Shown here piece by piece: positions 63,180 through 64,000 of a stretch of 64,000 nucleotides of DNA; positions within the stretch are counted from its first letter, which is position 1, and every line of letters begins with the position of its first letter. Under the pieces are notes generated by a model. That model was not told the DNA's origin. It saw only the letters and a list, made by a program, of their open reading frames with translations, and ran no database searches. Source of the stretch: Lysobacter sp. HDW10. Lineage in GTDB: Bacteria; Pseudomonadota; Gammaproteobacteria; Xanthomonadales; Xanthomonadaceae. The stretch is from the NCBI RefSeq assembly GCF_011300685.1, contig NZ_CP049864.1, positions 310,001-374,000 on the forward strand, given 5' to 3'. Position numbers and translations under genes: made by a program.

Positions 63180-64000
63180 TTTTTTCGGCAAGGTCAGATA
63201 CAACCAGATATATCCCGAAATAGCTGCGATCGCCGATGCGGCCAAAATCGCCAAGACACTGTGGTCAAAATTCGCGCCGACTTCGCCAAATGCGAGCCCT
63301 GAAATAAACAGGCTCATGGTGAAACCAATCCCGCACAAGATGCCGAGACCCAAGAGTGCCGAGAAGTTCAGATCTTTGGGTAGCGGTATACGGCCCGTTG
63401 CATGACATAGCATCGCCACGGTGACGACACCGATTGGCTTACCCACGACCAAGCCCACCAGAATGCCGAGCGACAACGGCGTGGCCAAATCCGCCAAGCT
63501 GAAGTCCGCAATCATCAAACCGGCGTTGGCGAATGCAAAGACGGGCAAGATCAAATAGGCCACCCAAGGATGCAACACATGTTCTAGGGTTTCCAAAGGC
63601 GATTGCGCTTTGTGATCTGCTTCGCGCGTATGCGGAATGCAAAGGCCCGTGACCACACCCGCAAGCGTTGCGTGAACACCTGACTTCAGCACACACACCC
63701 AAACCACGCAGCCCAAGATCAGATACGGCGTGATCGCGCGCACCTTGCATCGGTTCAATATCACCATGACGGCAATGGCCACGGCTGCAAAGGTGAGCGC
63801 CACCCAAGACATTTCACTCGTGTAGAAGACGGCAATGATGACGATGGCGGCAAGGTCATCAATCACGGCAATGGCGGACAGCAAGATTTTCATGCTGCTG
63901 GGCACGCGAGATCCCAAGAGCGACAACACGCCCAAAGCAAACGCGATGTCTGTTGCCGTGGGAATCGCCCAACCGCGCATCAGCGCGTCGTTGCCTGTAT
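63171..64000 (-). CDS. nhaA: Na+/H+ antiporter NhaA, 5' end off the window
   Basis: Inner-membrane antiporter that expels sodium in exchange for protons. About 275 C-terminal residues are visible, and the frame is open at the right edge. The family motif GWAIPTATDIAFALGVL includes the Thr-Asp region of the unwound helix, followed by AIAVIDDLAAIVIIAVFY with the two adjacent aspartates of the ion-binding site. The downstream KSGVHATLAGVVTGL, VFAFANAGL and GIGFTMSLFISGLAF are also typical. Its last nine bases overlap the end of the EamA transporter gene on the other strand. Confidence 0.96.
   Translation of the reverse strand, partial: TGNDALMRGWAIPTATDIAFALGVLSLLGSRVPSSMKILLSAIAVIDDLAAIVIIAVFYTSEMSWVALTFAAVAIAVMVILNRCKVRAITPYLILGCVVWVCVLKSGVHATLAGVVTGLCIPHTREADHKAQSPLETLEHVLHPWVAYLILPVFAFANAGLMIADFSLADLATPLSLGILVGLVVGKPIGVVTVAMLCHATGRIPLPKDLNFSALLGLGILCGIGFTMSLFISGLAFGEVGANFDHSVLAILAASAIAAISGYIWLYLTLPKKSA

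Noticed and set aside
1-64000. tRNA, rRNA, CRISPR arrays, insertion sequences, integrases other than XerD, prophage genes
   Set aside because: I looked along both strands and saw no cloverleaf-like tRNA genes, no regularly spaced repeats, no transposase domains and no phage structural genes. XerD is the housekeeping recombinase, next to dsbC as usual.

Overview
The window reads as a chromosomal segment of a gammaproteobacterium of the Xanthomonadaceae (Lysobacteraceae). Three things point there. The regulator at 57613-58302 closely resembles Xanthomonas Clp. The orders lptG-lptF / pepA-holC-valS and clp / speD / coq7 / rplM-rpsI fit the group. Most of all, a polysaccharide locus lies exactly between etfBA and metB, the place where xanthomonads keep their variable LPS O-antigen cluster. 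The housekeeping DNA is moderately GC-rich. The stretch from about 29 to 48 kb looks more AT-rich by eye, as expected of exchanged O-antigen genes.

Layout. 1-7100 (mostly minus): purL (cut by the left edge), a DsbC-like lipoprotein, xerD, an RDD membrane protein (plus), lptG and lptF. 7209-12097 (plus): pepA, holC, valS. 12131-12529: the 3' remnant of a broken amidohydrolase gene, with a 3 x 8 bp tandem repeat at its truncated end. 12530-14090 (minus): pssA, a holD-like gene and rimI, coupled by 3-4 bp overlaps. 14160-20709: proS, a ThrE-type exporter (minus), and an Mla/MCE lipid-transport operon (STAS-permease, ATPase, MCE protein, lipoprotein). 20801-27161: ETF-ubiquinone oxidoreductase (plus), then on the minus strand rfbB-rfbA-rfbC, scoA-scoB and a hexose-phosphate mutarotase. 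27280-28973: etfB-etfA.

28970-47948 is the O-antigen locus, in two convergent halves. The plus half continues from etfA with stop/start overlaps at nearly every junction: ArnC/GtrB-like GT2, WecD-like GNAT, acyl carrier protein, SDR reductase, AMP-dependent ligase, LuxE-like acyl-protein synthetase, LuxC-like acyl reductase, ArnE-like small flippase, then WecE-like aminotransferase, a large membrane protein and a small lipoprotein. The minus half is wzm-wzt (ABC export), a 1,058-residue methyltransferase-GT2-GT4 fusion, the whole GDP-D-glycero-D-manno-heptose pathway (hddA, gmhA, hddC, gmhB) and a methyltransferase. My reading is that the minus half makes and exports an O-polysaccharide containing heptose. 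The plus half would make a dTDP-4-amino-4,6-dideoxy-hexose from RfbA/RfbB product, modify its amine with an acyl or acyl-derived group handled by the ACP/ligase/LuxE/LuxC set, load it on undecaprenyl phosphate, flip it and attach it in the periplasm. The LuxC-LuxE-ACP-ligase-SDR cassette inside an Arn-like decoration operon is the most unusual element of the window.

48005-64000 returns to housekeeping genes: metB, cbs, a DUF465 protein, pilU, maiA and a fumarylacetoacetase-family gene, a 2OG-Fe(II) oxygenase, rplM-rpsI (clear promoter and terminator), coq7, speD, clp, a GNAT, a HAD phosphatase, trpG, rpe, purC, a DUF962 membrane protein, an EamA transporter and nhaA (cut by the right edge). 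I see no tRNA, rRNA, CRISPR array, insertion sequence or prophage. No gene-free stretch exceeds about 300 bases apart from the amidohydrolase remnant region.
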